The notes beneath the pieces are model-generated. The model was not told the DNA's origin. It made no database searches and saw nothing but the letters and a program-made list of their open reading frames with translations. Below, in pieces: positions 26,812-35,702 of a stretch of DNA of 64,000 nucleotides (its first letter is position 1; each line of letters opens with the position of its first letter). A program made the position numbers and the translations under genes. This stretch comes from Oceanihabitans gracilariae (GTDB taxonomy: Bacteria; Bacteroidota; Bacteroidia; Flavobacteriales; Flavobacteriaceae). Where the stretch lies: assembly GCF_042684485.1 (NCBI RefSeq), contig NZ_JBHULM010000007.1:434001-498000 (forward strand), read 5' to 3'.

Positions 26812-27345
26812 TTACATCAACCCTTTATCTTTTAAACGCTCTCTTGCGCTTTTGGTTTCCTTTTTTAGATCTTTTTTTACCTCATCTACCTTATTTTCTA
26901 CTTCATCAAAAGACTTTTCTCCTTTATCTTTTAAATCTTCAATAAAATCTTTTCCTTTTTCTATGGTTTCTTGAAAAGCATCTTCAATAGATTCGCTTTT
27001 TTCATCAATTACTTCACTAGATTTAAACACTACATTTGCAACATAAGTTCCTATTAAAGTCCCAATAATCATAGACGAAAACAAAGAAATAGTTGCTAGA
27101 CCTATAGGTACTAAAAACCGCGTAATTACAATACCTATTAAAAACAAAAAGGTTATAAATACAATACGAAATAATAAAGATTGCTGGTATACAAAGCCTT
27201 TTTTATCTGTAGGTTTCATTTGCAACTCTTTAGAGTTTAAAAGTTTATTAAAAAACCGATAAGCACCATTACCTTGTGATTCTCTCCAATACAAAAGAAT
27301 ACCAAATAAAATGGAAGCGATAAATACTATTAATTCTAGTGTCAT
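26812..27345 (-). CDS. Membrane protein with apolipoprotein-like coiled tail
   Basis: 177 residues. An N-terminal helix (about 4-20) is followed by two closely spaced membrane helices (about 55-107, including FRIVFITFLFLIGIVITRFL and a glycine-rich GTLIGTYVANVV). From about 115 to 175 it is a lysine/glutamate-rich amphipathic coiled coil (EDLKDKGEKSFDEVENK). Function unknown. It is in the AAA locus, 45 bases downstream of the 411-residue gene. Confidence 0.7.
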   Translation of the reverse strand: MTLELIVFIASILFGILLYWRESQGNGAYRFFNKLLNSKELQMKPTDKKGFVYQQSLLFRIVFITFLFLIGIVITRFLVPIGLATISLFSSMIIGTLIGTYVANVVFKSSEVIDEKSESIEDAFQETIEKGKDFIEDLKDKGEKSFDEVENKVDEVKKDLKKETKSARERLKDKGLM

Positions 27346-27390
27346 GATTTTTAGTTTTATAAAGACTTCTATAAAATTAGTCTAATTTCT

Positions 27391-28626
27391 TTAGATATTG
27401 TTACTAATAGTTGCAATTACCCAATCTTTCATAGAGTCACTCCATGTAGTATAGGTATTATAAAATGCTTCTTTATCATACCAATACAAGAACAAAACAT
27501 CTTTAGGCGAAACTTTAATTAGTAGTTTCCAGATTAAATCTTGATGTTTTGCATTTAATGAAGAATGTGGTTTGTGCAATGCATCATAAAACTTTTGATC
27601 TACTAAATCATGAATTTTAAAGGCATTACTACGCTCTAATCTTTCTAAATAAATTTCTACTCCATTTACGCGTTTTAAAGCTGCTGCATCTATGGTATTT
27701 AAATATCTTCTAAACAAAACACTATCGTCTAAAATATCTTTTATAGGATGCTTTGTTTCTTTTAGTTCTTGAAACAGCATCCTCTTTTTTACGCGACTGT
27801 ATTGTGGTGTATTAACAACTTTTTCTAGTGTACACTCTGCAATTACGTGGTCTCGTAATTTCTCCATAAGCTCAGGTTGCTCAATATGAAAAATAATTAC
27901 TTCATGAATAGTGTCTTTTATTGCTTGTTTGTAGGTGTTTATATCTTCAAAAACCACAATTTCACTAATAAAATCTCTCAATACAAATATACCACCAAGT
28001 GCTCTTGTATAAAAGGAACTTGTTTTAAACTCTAATGCTGGTAATTCTAAATCTCTATTACGTAAATCACCATAGGTTTTGGCAGACTGTAATAATTGCT
28101 GTTGTAGTGTTTCGTCTATAAAATTATTAGCTCTATTAAATTTTTCTATTAACTGAAACTGCTCTTTTTGTACATTATACAAGTTATTAATTAGATGAAA
28201 ATGAATAGAAATGGTATTGTATTTAAGTACATCTAAAGGTTCATAAAATGCATCAATATGCTGATTAAAGTCTAAACAAATAGCGCAATCTCTAGTAATA
28301 TCATTAATTTTTGCTTCATAGGTATTAAAAATAAGTTTCATCATTTCACGATCAAAAGAGTGGTATGGTATATATACTGGTTTTCCCTTTTGTAATGGAG
28401 TAATGATAATTCCGTGCGGATTTGCATCACCATGATTTAGGTAATGCATATTCTTTTTTTCTGCTGCTATTTCTGGACTCCAACCAATACCATCAATAGA
28501 AAAACTGGTAAGCGTTGTAGCATCAAAACCTAGTTTAACTAGACATTTGTTGTAACGTTCTACTAATTTTCCGCTTATAGGAATTAGTTCGCTTTGGTAT
28601 AAGTTAGCATCTTTTAATTTTTGCAT
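27391..28626 (-). CDS. Conserved-looking 411-residue protein of unknown function in the AAA locus
   Basis: No signal peptide or membrane helix. A mixed alpha/beta N-terminal part includes YLNHGDANPHGIIITPLQKG and DCAICLDFNQHIDAFYEP. The C-terminal half is mainly helical (LKETKHPIKDILDDSVLFRRYL, WKLLIKVSPKDVLFLYWYD). I do not recognise catalytic motifs. The His-rich segments (HGD.NPHG, HFH) could bind a metal, but that is speculative. It lies between the NUDIX gene and a membrane protein, same strand. Confidence 0.7.
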   Translation of the reverse strand: MQKLKDANLYQSELIPISGKLVERYNKCLVKLGFDATTLTSFSIDGIGWSPEIAAEKKNMHYLNHGDANPHGIIITPLQKGKPVYIPYHSFDREMMKLIFNTYEAKINDITRDCAICLDFNQHIDAFYEPLDVLKYNTISIHFHLINNLYNVQKEQFQLIEKFNRANNFIDETLQQQLLQSAKTYGDLRNRDLELPALEFKTSSFYTRALGGIFVLRDFISEIVVFEDINTYKQAIKDTIHEVIIFHIEQPELMEKLRDHVIAECTLEKVVNTPQYSRVKKRMLFQELKETKHPIKDILDDSVLFRRYLNTIDAAALKRVNGVEIYLERLERSNAFKIHDLVDQKFYDALHKPHSSLNAKHQDLIWKLLIKVSPKDVLFLYWYDKEAFYNTYTTWSDSMKDWVIATISNNI

Positions 28627-28697
28627 TTTGTTTTGGTTTCACTACATATAAACTGCAACTGTACTCTTGCCTCTTTTATCCTTTTATTTATATAAAT

Positions 28698-28717
28698 CAT
28701 GCCTACGCAGGAATGAA
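28698..28717. repeat. REP-like hairpin overlapping the end of the NUDIX gene
   Basis: TCATgCCT-acgc-AGGaATGA, an 8-bp stem with one mismatch. On the minus strand it supplies the last codons FIPA and the TAG stop of the NUDIX gene. Confidence 0.6.
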
Positions 28718-29290
28718 CAAATTATTTATTTGTGCGTATTGCAATAGCATGATGGTTTTTGCATCCATAATGGTTTGATTGTTCATCATTTCTATAGCTT
28801 CAGCAAAAGAAACCTCTATCACTTCAATTTCTTCGTTTTCACTTGCTAAACCACCTCCTTCATTTACTTGCATAGCATCTGTATATTCTGCCACAAACAA
28901 AAACATTTTTTCGGTTACTGCTCCTGGAGAAGTATACGCTTCTAATACTTTTGTTGCTTTAGGTATTTTATAACCTACTTCTTCTTCTACCTCTCTTATA
29001 ATACAAACTTCTGGTGCTTCGTTATTATCTATTGCTCCTGCGCAAACTTCAATAGACATACCATCATTTTTGTTATTTGCATAGGCAGGCATTCGGAATT
29101 GTTTGGTTAAAATAATAGTACTTTTTTCTTTGTTATATAATAAAACACAGGCTCCATCACCTCTATCATAACTCTCTCTAGAGATGCGTTTCCAGCTTCC
29201 ATCATTAAATTGAAAATCATAATCAATTCTGTTTAATGTTGCCCACTCATTAGAGAGTACTTTGTTTTGTATGTTTTTAAGTTTATTCAT
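28703..29290 (-). CDS. NUDIX hydrolase, NudK/ADP-sugar pyrophosphatase-like
   Basis: 195 residues from the ATG at 29290 (MNKLKNIQNKVLS). The longer open frame starting at 29395 begins with a basic, unconserved stretch and is rejected. The Nudix box is complete: G followed by EAPEVCIIREVEEEVGY, that is REVEEEVG, with the metal-binding Glu residues. FVAEYTD and EVIEVSFAEAIEMM follow, as in GDP-mannose or ADP-ribose pyrophosphatases, which cleave nucleotide sugars to NMP and sugar phosphate. The substrate cannot be fixed. Its place inside the AAA locus may be incidental or functional. Confidence 0.85.
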   Translation of the reverse strand: MNKLKNIQNKVLSNEWATLNRIDYDFQFNDGSWKRISRESYDRGDGACVLLYNKEKSTIILTKQFRMPAYANNKNDGMSIEVCAGAIDNNEAPEVCIIREVEEEVGYKIPKATKVLEAYTSPGAVTEKMFLFVAEYTDAMQVNEGGGLASENEEIEVIEVSFAEAIEMMNNQTIMDAKTIMLLQYAQINNLFIPA

Positions 29291-29409
29291 TATGTTTTCG
29301 CGAAAGCGATATTTTAGTTTTTGTCTTTTTTCTTCTAGTTTTTTTTTGAAAAAACAAGCATTTATTTTCCTCTTAAAATAAAAGGAAAGCAGCATGCTAA
29401 TACGTGTGT

Positions 29410-31365
29410 TTAATTACCAAAAGTTTCTCTAGCCTTTAAGTCTATATGCATTTGGTTTACTCTAGCATCTACTTTACGTTTAAAGTCTGTATCTGCAATA
29501 GTTGCTACGTTATCTAAATAACGAACCACTTCTTGTCTTCTTATTTCTGAAAAATCTAAGCCTTTCATATTGGCACGCATTAATTCCTGAAGCATATTAA
29601 ACTTGGTATCGTAATCTTTTTTAAAATAGATTTCTGGATTATCAAACCAATCTTCTTCTAAATCAAAATCGGTTAAACGAAGCGATATTGCGCTTTGAAT
29701 ATTACGTACATCACGAGAAGAGAAGAATGGAAATATTTTTTGAATCTCCATATATAAATTAGCATAAAACAAATGATTATTCGTACTAAAATGCTTTTCT
29801 ACTTTATCATAGGCTTGTAAAACACGTTCTTCTGTAGGTTTATTAGAAACATTTAAAATTTCTCCCATATTTTTTGCCAAACCTTGATCTTGTAAATAGC
29901 TATAATTTTCAGGACCTTGCATATTAACAAAATCAGGCATAGTGGTATCTAATTTTCGCCACCACAGATGATCTTGATCTAAAAAATCATGTTCTGTTCT
30001 TGCTCCATCAATTTTAAAACGTCCTTGTACACGTGAAATAACAGCCTTATCTAGCATTTCTGGAAGATTGGTAAATAAACCTATAGAGCTATTACCATAA
30101 TTTACTGCATAAGCTCCTTCTGTATAACGTAAAAACACACCAATTACTTCTTTAACTCCTGCAGAAACCCCTTGTGTAGTACGTTCTTGCAAATTATTTT
30201 CGGCATCATCAATTGGAGCAAATATTAGTTTGCTAGGATCTTGTAAAGGTTTCATCCACGCTACCATTTTTTCTGCAGAACCTCCTTGAAAAGTACTAAT
30301 TAAAGTGTCTGGCATTGGGTGAAACAAAAACGGAATATCTAAATGGTCACAATGTTCTTTTAATCGTGTTGCAATAGCAGCTATAAGCATACTTTTTCCG
30401 GTTCCTGGAATACCATAACCCATAAACACAGGCATAAAACCACCAAGTTCTTGAAACGGATTTTTCTTTGCTTCAAAATCATAACTCAGCATACGCTCTG
30501 TTAAACGTCTTGCAAAGTGTTTTGCATCTCTATTACCTACAATTTGTTCAAACTTAATTTTATTAAATGCTTTACTCTTTGCTGTACCTTGAAACACATT
30601 GTCCCAACCAGAAACTGCAAAATCACTTTTTTCAAGTTTATAGGTTCTATCTAAAATAGTTTCGGTATACTCTAAACTACTTTTACGTAGTTGAATTTCA
30701 TCTATTAAGGCTTCAAAATAAACTACAGTAAAATCAATTACGTCTTTATCTGATTTTATAATATCTGGATGAGCTAAATACTTATCATAATAAAACAGTT
30801 GGCAAGAAATTCCTTTTAAAGGAGAAAGTAAAGACACCTCAGGAATACCAGCAAATTTTTGTTTCATAACCGATAAATCATCGGAAGCATGCGCTTTTAA
30901 ATCATATAAAATTTTATAAGCTGTGGCAAACAGAAAATAAGCTGTTGCTGTATGCATTTTACTTTCGTATTCTCGCTTTCCGCTAGTATCTAAAACCGAT
31001 TTGTTTTCAATTAAAGTAGATAAACCAGAAGCATCATAAAAGCTATCTTTTATCCAAACACCTAAAGTGATACCTTCTTGTACTGCATATAAGGTTTGAT
31101 TTAAAAAAATAGGAATCGCTACAGATTCTGGTAACAAACGCTTTTTTAAAGCTAAAATGGTTTTTGAAATAGAAGTAACATGCACATTACTGCCATTATT
31201 AGCTCTAGATAGATATAAAAGTATCGATTCTTCATTACCATTATCTTCTTTATTTTTTGCGCGTTGGCTTTGCTCCCATTGTACAGATTTTATATACGAA
31301 GTTGCCTCATCACGAAGCATATCTAGTTCATTTTGCTTTATTGGGAAAGTTGAGTTGTGTTCCAT
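29410..31365 (-). CDS. AAA+ ATPase, core of an uncharacterised locus
   Basis: 651 residues. A helical N-terminal region (1-270) precedes a single AAA module: Walker A GYGIPGTGKSML at about 317-328, Walker B LIFAPIDDAEN near 378-388, a sensor-1-like GLFTNLPE, and an arginine-finger-like ISRVQGRF. The Walker B reads DD where most AAA+ proteins have DE. A helical C-terminal region (480-651) may be a lid or partner domain. No protease or helicase motif, so it is probably a remodelling ATPase. It lies between the NTF2-like gene and the NUDIX gene. A heptamer repeat array fills the upstream spacer. Confidence 0.85.
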   Translation of the reverse strand: MEHNSTFPIKQNELDMLRDEATSYIKSVQWEQSQRAKNKEDNGNEESILLYLSRANNGSNVHVTSISKTILALKKRLLPESVAIPIFLNQTLYAVQEGITLGVWIKDSFYDASGLSTLIENKSVLDTSGKREYESKMHTATAYFLFATAYKILYDLKAHASDDLSVMKQKFAGIPEVSLLSPLKGISCQLFYYDKYLAHPDIIKSDKDVIDFTVVYFEALIDEIQLRKSSLEYTETILDRTYKLEKSDFAVSGWDNVFQGTAKSKAFNKIKFEQIVGNRDAKHFARRLTERMLSYDFEAKKNPFQELGGFMPVFMGYGIPGTGKSMLIAAIATRLKEHCDHLDIPFLFHPMPDTLISTFQGGSAEKMVAWMKPLQDPSKLIFAPIDDAENNLQERTTQGVSAGVKEVIGVFLRYTEGAYAVNYGNSSIGLFTNLPEMLDKAVISRVQGRFKIDGARTEHDFLDQDHLWWRKLDTTMPDFVNMQGPENYSYLQDQGLAKNMGEILNVSNKPTEERVLQAYDKVEKHFSTNNHLFYANLYMEIQKIFPFFSSRDVRNIQSAISLRLTDFDLEEDWFDNPEIYFKKDYDTKFNMLQELMRANMKGLDFSEIRRQEVVRYLDNVATIADTDFKRKVDARVNQMHIDLKARETFGN

Positions 31366-31370
31366 TTTTT

Positions 31371-31427
31371 CAGTATTCGGTTTTCAGTTAGCAGTAATCA
31401 GTAATCAGTTTGCAGTGGTCAGTATGT
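31371..31427. repeat. CAGTNNN heptamer array
   Basis: CAGT recurs at 31371, 31385, 31392, 31399, 31406, 31413 and 31420, always in steps of 7 bases (one 14-base step with a decayed unit). It occupies the gap between the AAA gene and the NTF2-like gene. Confidence 0.85.
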
Positions 31428-31429
31428 GT

Positions 31430-31870
31430 TTAATTTAACCTGAAATTATACAATCTTGCTGCTTCTTCAATTTCTGAATCTAAATTACCATCAAACTTAA
31501 AGCTATGAATCATCCATATATCCTTTGGTTTATAAAACTGAAATGTAAATCGGATTGGTTGTCTATCATACTTTACCAAATAGCTCATTAAAATAAAGCT
31601 ATCTGCTAATTTTTTCTCTAGTATTAGTTCTTTACCATAATACTTACCTACAAAATCTTCATTTAATCCTTCTAACTGGCTTTTAAGTTGAATAATACCA
31701 TCTGCCGATTTACTAATCCATTTATTAGGCTTATATAAATTATCAATTGCTACTGTTGCTCCTTTTTCTTTAAATTCTGTAAAAAATTGCTCTACAACTT
31801 CTGTTGGATCGCTTTGAGCGGAAACAGAAAGAGATATAAAAAGCACGATAATGAATAAGACTTGTTTCAT
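31430..31870 (-). CDS. Secreted NTF2-like small protein
   Basis: 146 residues. A signal peptide ends near VSAQ (about residue 19). The rest (DPTEVVEQFFTEFKEKGATVAIDNLY, then beta strands ending MIHSFKFDGNL) has the helix-then-sheet pattern of periplasmic NTF2-like/DUF4019-type proteins. No catalytic residues recognised. It belongs to the AAA locus, 25 bases downstream of the 345-residue gene. Confidence 0.7.
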   Translation of the reverse strand: MKQVLFIIVLFISLSVSAQSDPTEVVEQFFTEFKEKGATVAIDNLYKPNKWISKSADGIIQLKSQLEGLNEDFVGKYYGKELILEKKLADSFILMSYLVKYDRQPIRFTFQFYKPKDIWMIHSFKFDGNLDSEIEEAARLYNFRLN

Positions 31871-31895
31871 TTAATTTTATTTAACGGTTTAAAAT

Positions 31896-32933
31896 TTATT
31901 TTAATTCTGAAATCTGAATTGGTGCTTTGGCCAACTTATTCATAATTTCTGGTGTTTTACTATACAGTAATTGAATGATTCTGTGTGGTGCAAATACGTA
32001 GCGTTGATTAAAAACGGTATCCCATTTTTGAAAGGTTTGCTTGCTAAAAAAACTACCTTCTTTAAATTCGCTTTGCGATTGTAACTCATCCATTTTTAAA
32101 GAAATTGCGTAAGAGTTTAACGGAATGGTTTTACCTGCTATGCCTTCTAGAATAGCGTGTGTTACTTTATTTTCGTCTTTTGCAAAAACGCTATGTATTG
32201 GTCCTAAATCTATTCTTTTAATTAATTTAGGAAACACATTAGACAAACGTTTATCAATACCATAAGCCATAGTATCTAAATTCATTGCTCTATCTGCAAC
32301 GGTTTTTAGCGTTGTATATATTTCGTCTTTTTCTTTTTGCGGATTGCTTCCATCATAATCAAAATACATATAGCATATAAATGGTCTGTTGTGCGACACA
32401 TCATAAAAGCTCCAGCTTACCATATATTTAGCTACTGCATTTTCTGGTGCTTCTAAAATTTTACCTTGTACAAAACGGTTGAAAATGTATTCTTTTTTTG
32501 CGGAAGCATAATATACTATTGAAGCTGCTTGAAAGAGTTTTCTTTTAGATATTGGTTCTTTTTTATGTAATAAGGTATTTAAAAACTCTTTTTTTAAAGT
32601 TTCTACATCTGTAAGTTTACCTAAGTATTCTTCACGCAGCTCTAAGTCATTAAACAGATAGCGAAACTCTAAGTAATTTGGAAATCCAGAATCTGTTAAA
32701 TCTACTTTCATATTTTCTTCGTCGTCATACATATATTTTATACGCATGGCTTCAATAGAATACAATAACAAATCACTGTATTGTTTAAACAATAGAATTT
32801 CTTGCTGGTTTAGTATTTGTTTTTGTTGTACAGCAACCAAAAGTTCTTTTAGAGCAAAGTCTACCATTTCATGATAGAAAACATATTGCTCTTTGGAGTC
32901 GAGTATTGCGGAATCTAAAGGTGTTACTATCAT
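31896..32933 (-). CDS. 345-residue protein of unknown function in the AAA locus
   Basis: Cytoplasmic by sequence (no signal or membrane helix). The first 130 residues are helical with many charged residues (VDFALKELLVAVQQKQILNQ). The centre has FICYMYFDYDGSNPQKEKDE, and the C-terminal part is mixed (FAPHRIIQLLYSKTPEIMNKLAK). No motif recognised. A dispersed repeat, with no strong terminator, separates it from the upstream coiled-coil gene, so both may belong to one transcript. Confidence 0.7.
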   Translation of the reverse strand: MIVTPLDSAILDSKEQYVFYHEMVDFALKELLVAVQQKQILNQQEILLFKQYSDLLLYSIEAMRIKYMYDDEENMKVDLTDSGFPNYLEFRYLFNDLELREEYLGKLTDVETLKKEFLNTLLHKKEPISKRKLFQAASIVYYASAKKEYIFNRFVQGKILEAPENAVAKYMVSWSFYDVSHNRPFICYMYFDYDGSNPQKEKDEIYTTLKTVADRAMNLDTMAYGIDKRLSNVFPKLIKRIDLGPIHSVFAKDENKVTHAILEGIAGKTIPLNSYAISLKMDELQSQSEFKEGSFFSKQTFQKWDTVFNQRYVFAPHRIIQLLYSKTPEIMNKLAKAPIQISELK

Positions 32934-32987
32934 TTTTTTACTATTAGCTTATTGCTTTGGCTCTTAGTTTATGGTTACGCAAATGCT

Positions 32988-33049
32988 GCGTTAAGGATTG
33001 AACGGTTTGTTTGAGCTCCTCGCAGAGAGCGAGTAGTGAAAGCCTGACC
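32988..33049 (+). repeat. Dispersed structured repeat, copy 1
   Basis: Runs from GCGTTAAGGATTGAAC through GGTTTGTTTGAGCTC and a CTCGC/GCGAG hairpin to GAAAGCCTGAC. An inverted second copy is at 52831-52892, with the same flanks and a different loop. Confidence 0.8.
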
Positions 33050-33093
33050 CTCTGAAGCTTTTTTTTGCGAAAGAGGGTAACGCTATACTTATT

Positions 33094-34437
33094 TTAACCT
33101 AATAAATCGTCTTCATTAGCTTCTGGTTTTGGCGTTTCTGTTGGCTCCTTTTTTTCATTTGAAGGCGCGTTAGCATCTGCTGCATAGTAGTCTTCAAAAA
33201 TCTCTTTCATATCAATTCCGTAACGCTCTGCAAAATTCTTTTGTATGGATTTATCTTTGTTTCTAATTTCTTGTAAAGCTTCGGCATAGCTACCATAAAC
33301 ACCTTGCATTACTTTTTCATGCACAGGAATATTGTCCATCATTTCTTGACGTGCTTTTGCGCTTGCTGTGTGCATTGCTGCTAGAGTTTCGCCAATATGC
33401 TCGTCTGTTTTTACTCCTAAATGCTCTAAAATGGCAGCAAATTCTTGATCGGTTCTTGCTTTTAAAGCTACTACATAACCATCATAGTATTTAAGTCGCT
33501 CATCGGTATCACTTTTTAGTTTTGCACGATGTGTTTGCAAGTTGCTACGTAAAGAAGTTAGTACTTTAATGGTTAAATTATGCTTGTGCACAAAGCTATC
33601 TTTAGAAGCTGCAAGTGTAGTATATGCGTTTTTAAGTCCTTCTAATTCTTCTACCTTTTGCTCTAAGGTGGTTACTTGAGAAAGCGCATCTGAGTATTCT
33701 GTAGATTGTTTGTCTGCAACCTCTTCAAGTGCTTGACGTGCTTGTTTTAATAAGGCGTATTGCTCTTCTAGTTTTTCTTCTACTTCTTTCTTTTTTTGTA
33801 ATGCTTTTGTATGGTTATTACTAGCTTCTACAATGGCTGTTTTAAGACTTTCTTCAACTTCTTTAATTTCTAGTTCTCTGTCTTTTAAGCGTTTTATTGC
33901 TGCTTGACTTTTAAAGGAAAGTTCGTTTAACAAGGTTTGCACATCTGCACTTTCAATACGTTGTTGAAACATTGCTTTTGCTTTATTATCTGAAGCATCA
34001 CGTTCTTTCTGTGCCGCTTTAAGTTCTTGTTCGGCTTTTTTTATTTTGCTTTTTCTTCCCCAAAGGTTATTCCAGAAATTATCTGGTTTTGCGTTTGCGT
34101 CTTCTAGTTCTACTTTAGCACGTTCTAAACGCTTAACAGCATCATCTATAATTTTTTGTTCTGCAGGATTTAAAGCAGAAAAACCTTCAAACATAATACC
34201 AACTTCATCTTGATAATCTGTTAAGTCTTTAATAGCATCTAATAAGGTAGTTCTGTCTTTTTCTGCCATATCAACAACATTATCTAATGTTGCGTTTAAT
34301 ATTTTCTGACGACTTTCTGGGTCATCTTCTTGCGCCAATTTAGACTTCATTTGGTCTATGGCTTTTCCCCAGTTTACATCTACCTTTTCTGTTTTCTCAT
34401 TGGAATTTGTTTCTAATAAATCAAAATCATCAGACAT
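33094..34437 (-). CDS. Long coiled-coil protein, first gene of the AAA locus
   Basis: 447 residues. An acidic N-terminus (MSDDFDLLETNSNEKTEK) and C-terminus (EANEDDLLG) flank a long helical coiled coil (about 90-400) with heptad-like runs such as KKKEVEEKLEEQYALLKQARQ. A short tryptophan-containing segment (NFWNNLWGRKS, about 123) breaks the coil. No enzymatic motif. It may act as a scaffold or membrane-curving partner for the AAA+ ATPase; similarity to TelA-type proteins crossed my mind but is not established. It is the most upstream gene of the series. Confidence 0.75.
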   Translation of the reverse strand: MSDDFDLLETNSNEKTEKVDVNWGKAIDQMKSKLAQEDDPESRQKILNATLDNVVDMAEKDRTTLLDAIKDLTDYQDEVGIMFEGFSALNPAEQKIIDDAVKRLERAKVELEDANAKPDNFWNNLWGRKSKIKKAEQELKAAQKERDASDNKAKAMFQQRIESADVQTLLNELSFKSQAAIKRLKDRELEIKEVEESLKTAIVEASNNHTKALQKKKEVEEKLEEQYALLKQARQALEEVADKQSTEYSDALSQVTTLEQKVEELEGLKNAYTTLAASKDSFVHKHNLTIKVLTSLRSNLQTHRAKLKSDTDERLKYYDGYVVALKARTDQEFAAILEHLGVKTDEHIGETLAAMHTASAKARQEMMDNIPVHEKVMQGVYGSYAEALQEIRNKDKSIQKNFAERYGIDMKEIFEDYYAADANAPSNEKKEPTETPKPEANEDDLLG

Positions 34438-34608
34438 ATTATATTATGTGTTTTAAGTTGAACAATCTATGGATAAGCAATTTCGCTAAAAATTATCAGT
34501 ATCAAAAACGAAATCATTTAAAATATAAGTAGATAAAAATAAAATTTTGTTACATTATAAAATAATTCATTTTCCATTATTAAATTTAATAATTAAAAAG
34601 AAAAACTT

Positions 34609-35382
34609 ATGAAAAATATAGCAACACTGCTGTGTATTGCTTTTTTATCTTTTACTAGTTGTAAAAAAGAAAGCCAGCCAAATAAAGAATTAACCGATAA
34701 AAAAGAGGTAGAAACAGCGATTAAAACCGATTTAAAAATTATTCCGATAGAGCATGCAACAATGGTTTTAGAGTATGAAAACAATGTTATTTATGTTGAT
34801 CCTGTTGGAGGTGCTGATGCTTTTAAAGACCAAAAAAAACCAACGCTTGTTTTAATTACAGACATTCATCGAGACCATTTAAATACCGAAACTTTACAAG
34901 CACTAGATTTAAGTCATGCTACACTTGTTATGCCCAAAGCTGTGGCTGAAAAACTACCAGAATTAAAAACTTTAAAAAATATTATTTTAGAAAATGGAAA
35001 AACAACAACAGTTGCTACTATTTTAATTGAAGCAGTGCCCATGTACAATTTACGTGAAGAAGCATTAAAATTTCATGCTAAAGGAAGAGGTAATGGATAT
35101 GTGCTAACTCTAGGTAAAGAGCGTATTTATATTTCTGGTGATACCGAAGATATTCCAGAAATGCGTGCTTTACAAAATATTGACAAAGCATTTGTTTGTA
35201 TGAATTTACCTTATACCATGCCTGTAGAAAGCGCTGCAAGTGCTGTTTTAGAGTTTAAACCTAAACAAGTATATCCATATCATTTTAGAGGTACAGAAGG
35301 TTTTAGTGATGTTGCTTTGTTTAAAAATATAGTGAATAAACAAAATAAGGATATTGAAGTAATACAGCTACAATGGTATTAA
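34609..35382 (+). CDS. Metallo-beta-lactamase-fold lipoprotein
   Basis: 257 residues. An SPII signal with lipobox FTSC lies near residue 18. The MBL fold shows the strand VIYVDPVGG, the metal loop TDIHRDHL (the first His of HxHxDH replaced by Asp, as in UlaG-like members), YISGDTED, and a late PYHFRG. It probably hydrolyses an ester or lactone at the envelope; substrate unknown. It is divergent from the coiled-coil gene of the AAA locus with a 171-bp spacer. Confidence 0.85.
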   Translation: MKNIATLLCIAFLSFTSCKKESQPNKELTDKKEVETAIKTDLKIIPIEHATMVLEYENNVIYVDPVGGADAFKDQKKPTLVLITDIHRDHLNTETLQALDLSHATLVMPKAVAEKLPELKTLKNIILENGKTTTVATILIEAVPMYNLREEALKFHAKGRGNGYVLTLGKERIYISGDTEDIPEMRALQNIDKAFVCMNLPYTMPVESAASAVLEFKPKQVYPYHFRGTEGFSDVALFKNIVNKQNKDIEVIQLQWY

Positions 35383-35465
35383 TAATTTAAAGACTTACAT
35401 CATTCTTTAAATGTTTTTTATATATTTGATTTAAATGAGCCTCAAGACTATTATTTAATATAATT

Positions 35466-35702
35466 ATGATACCCTTACTTACCTCTTGTATTTTTATATT
35501 TATAGAACAATTTAGTATTGTTTCTATTTTAGCTGTTAGTGTTATTTTCTTTTTAGTTTTATTAATTCTTGGTGTAAGAAAATCTTATAAACTAAAAGCT
35601 GAAAACGAAAGATTAATGAATGCTACTAATGAACTATTAAAAGAAGAAAAGCAAGAATACCAAGATTTTACAAATAGCCATATTTATAGCAACGAAAACT
35701 AA
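35466..35702 (+). CDS. Small membrane protein with charged coiled tail (78 residues)
   Basis: An N-terminal hydrophobic stretch forms one or two helices (about 5-40), followed by a charged helix (KLKAENERLMNATNELLKEEKQEY). Its TAA stop is directly followed by the ATG of the next small gene, so the pair is a translationally coupled unit. Function unknown. Confidence 0.6.
   Translation: MIPLLTSCIFIFIEQFSIVSILAVSVIFFLVLLILGVRKSYKLKAENERLMNATNELLKEEKQEYQDFTNSHIYSNEN

Noticed and set aside
29291..29395. Upstream start of the NUDIX gene
   Set aside because: Basic, low-complexity extension; the ATG at 29290 gives the family length.
33094..34437. TelA/tellurite resistance protein
   Set aside because: Only general coiled-coil similarity; I cannot see the conserved TelA segments and no ter genes are nearby.
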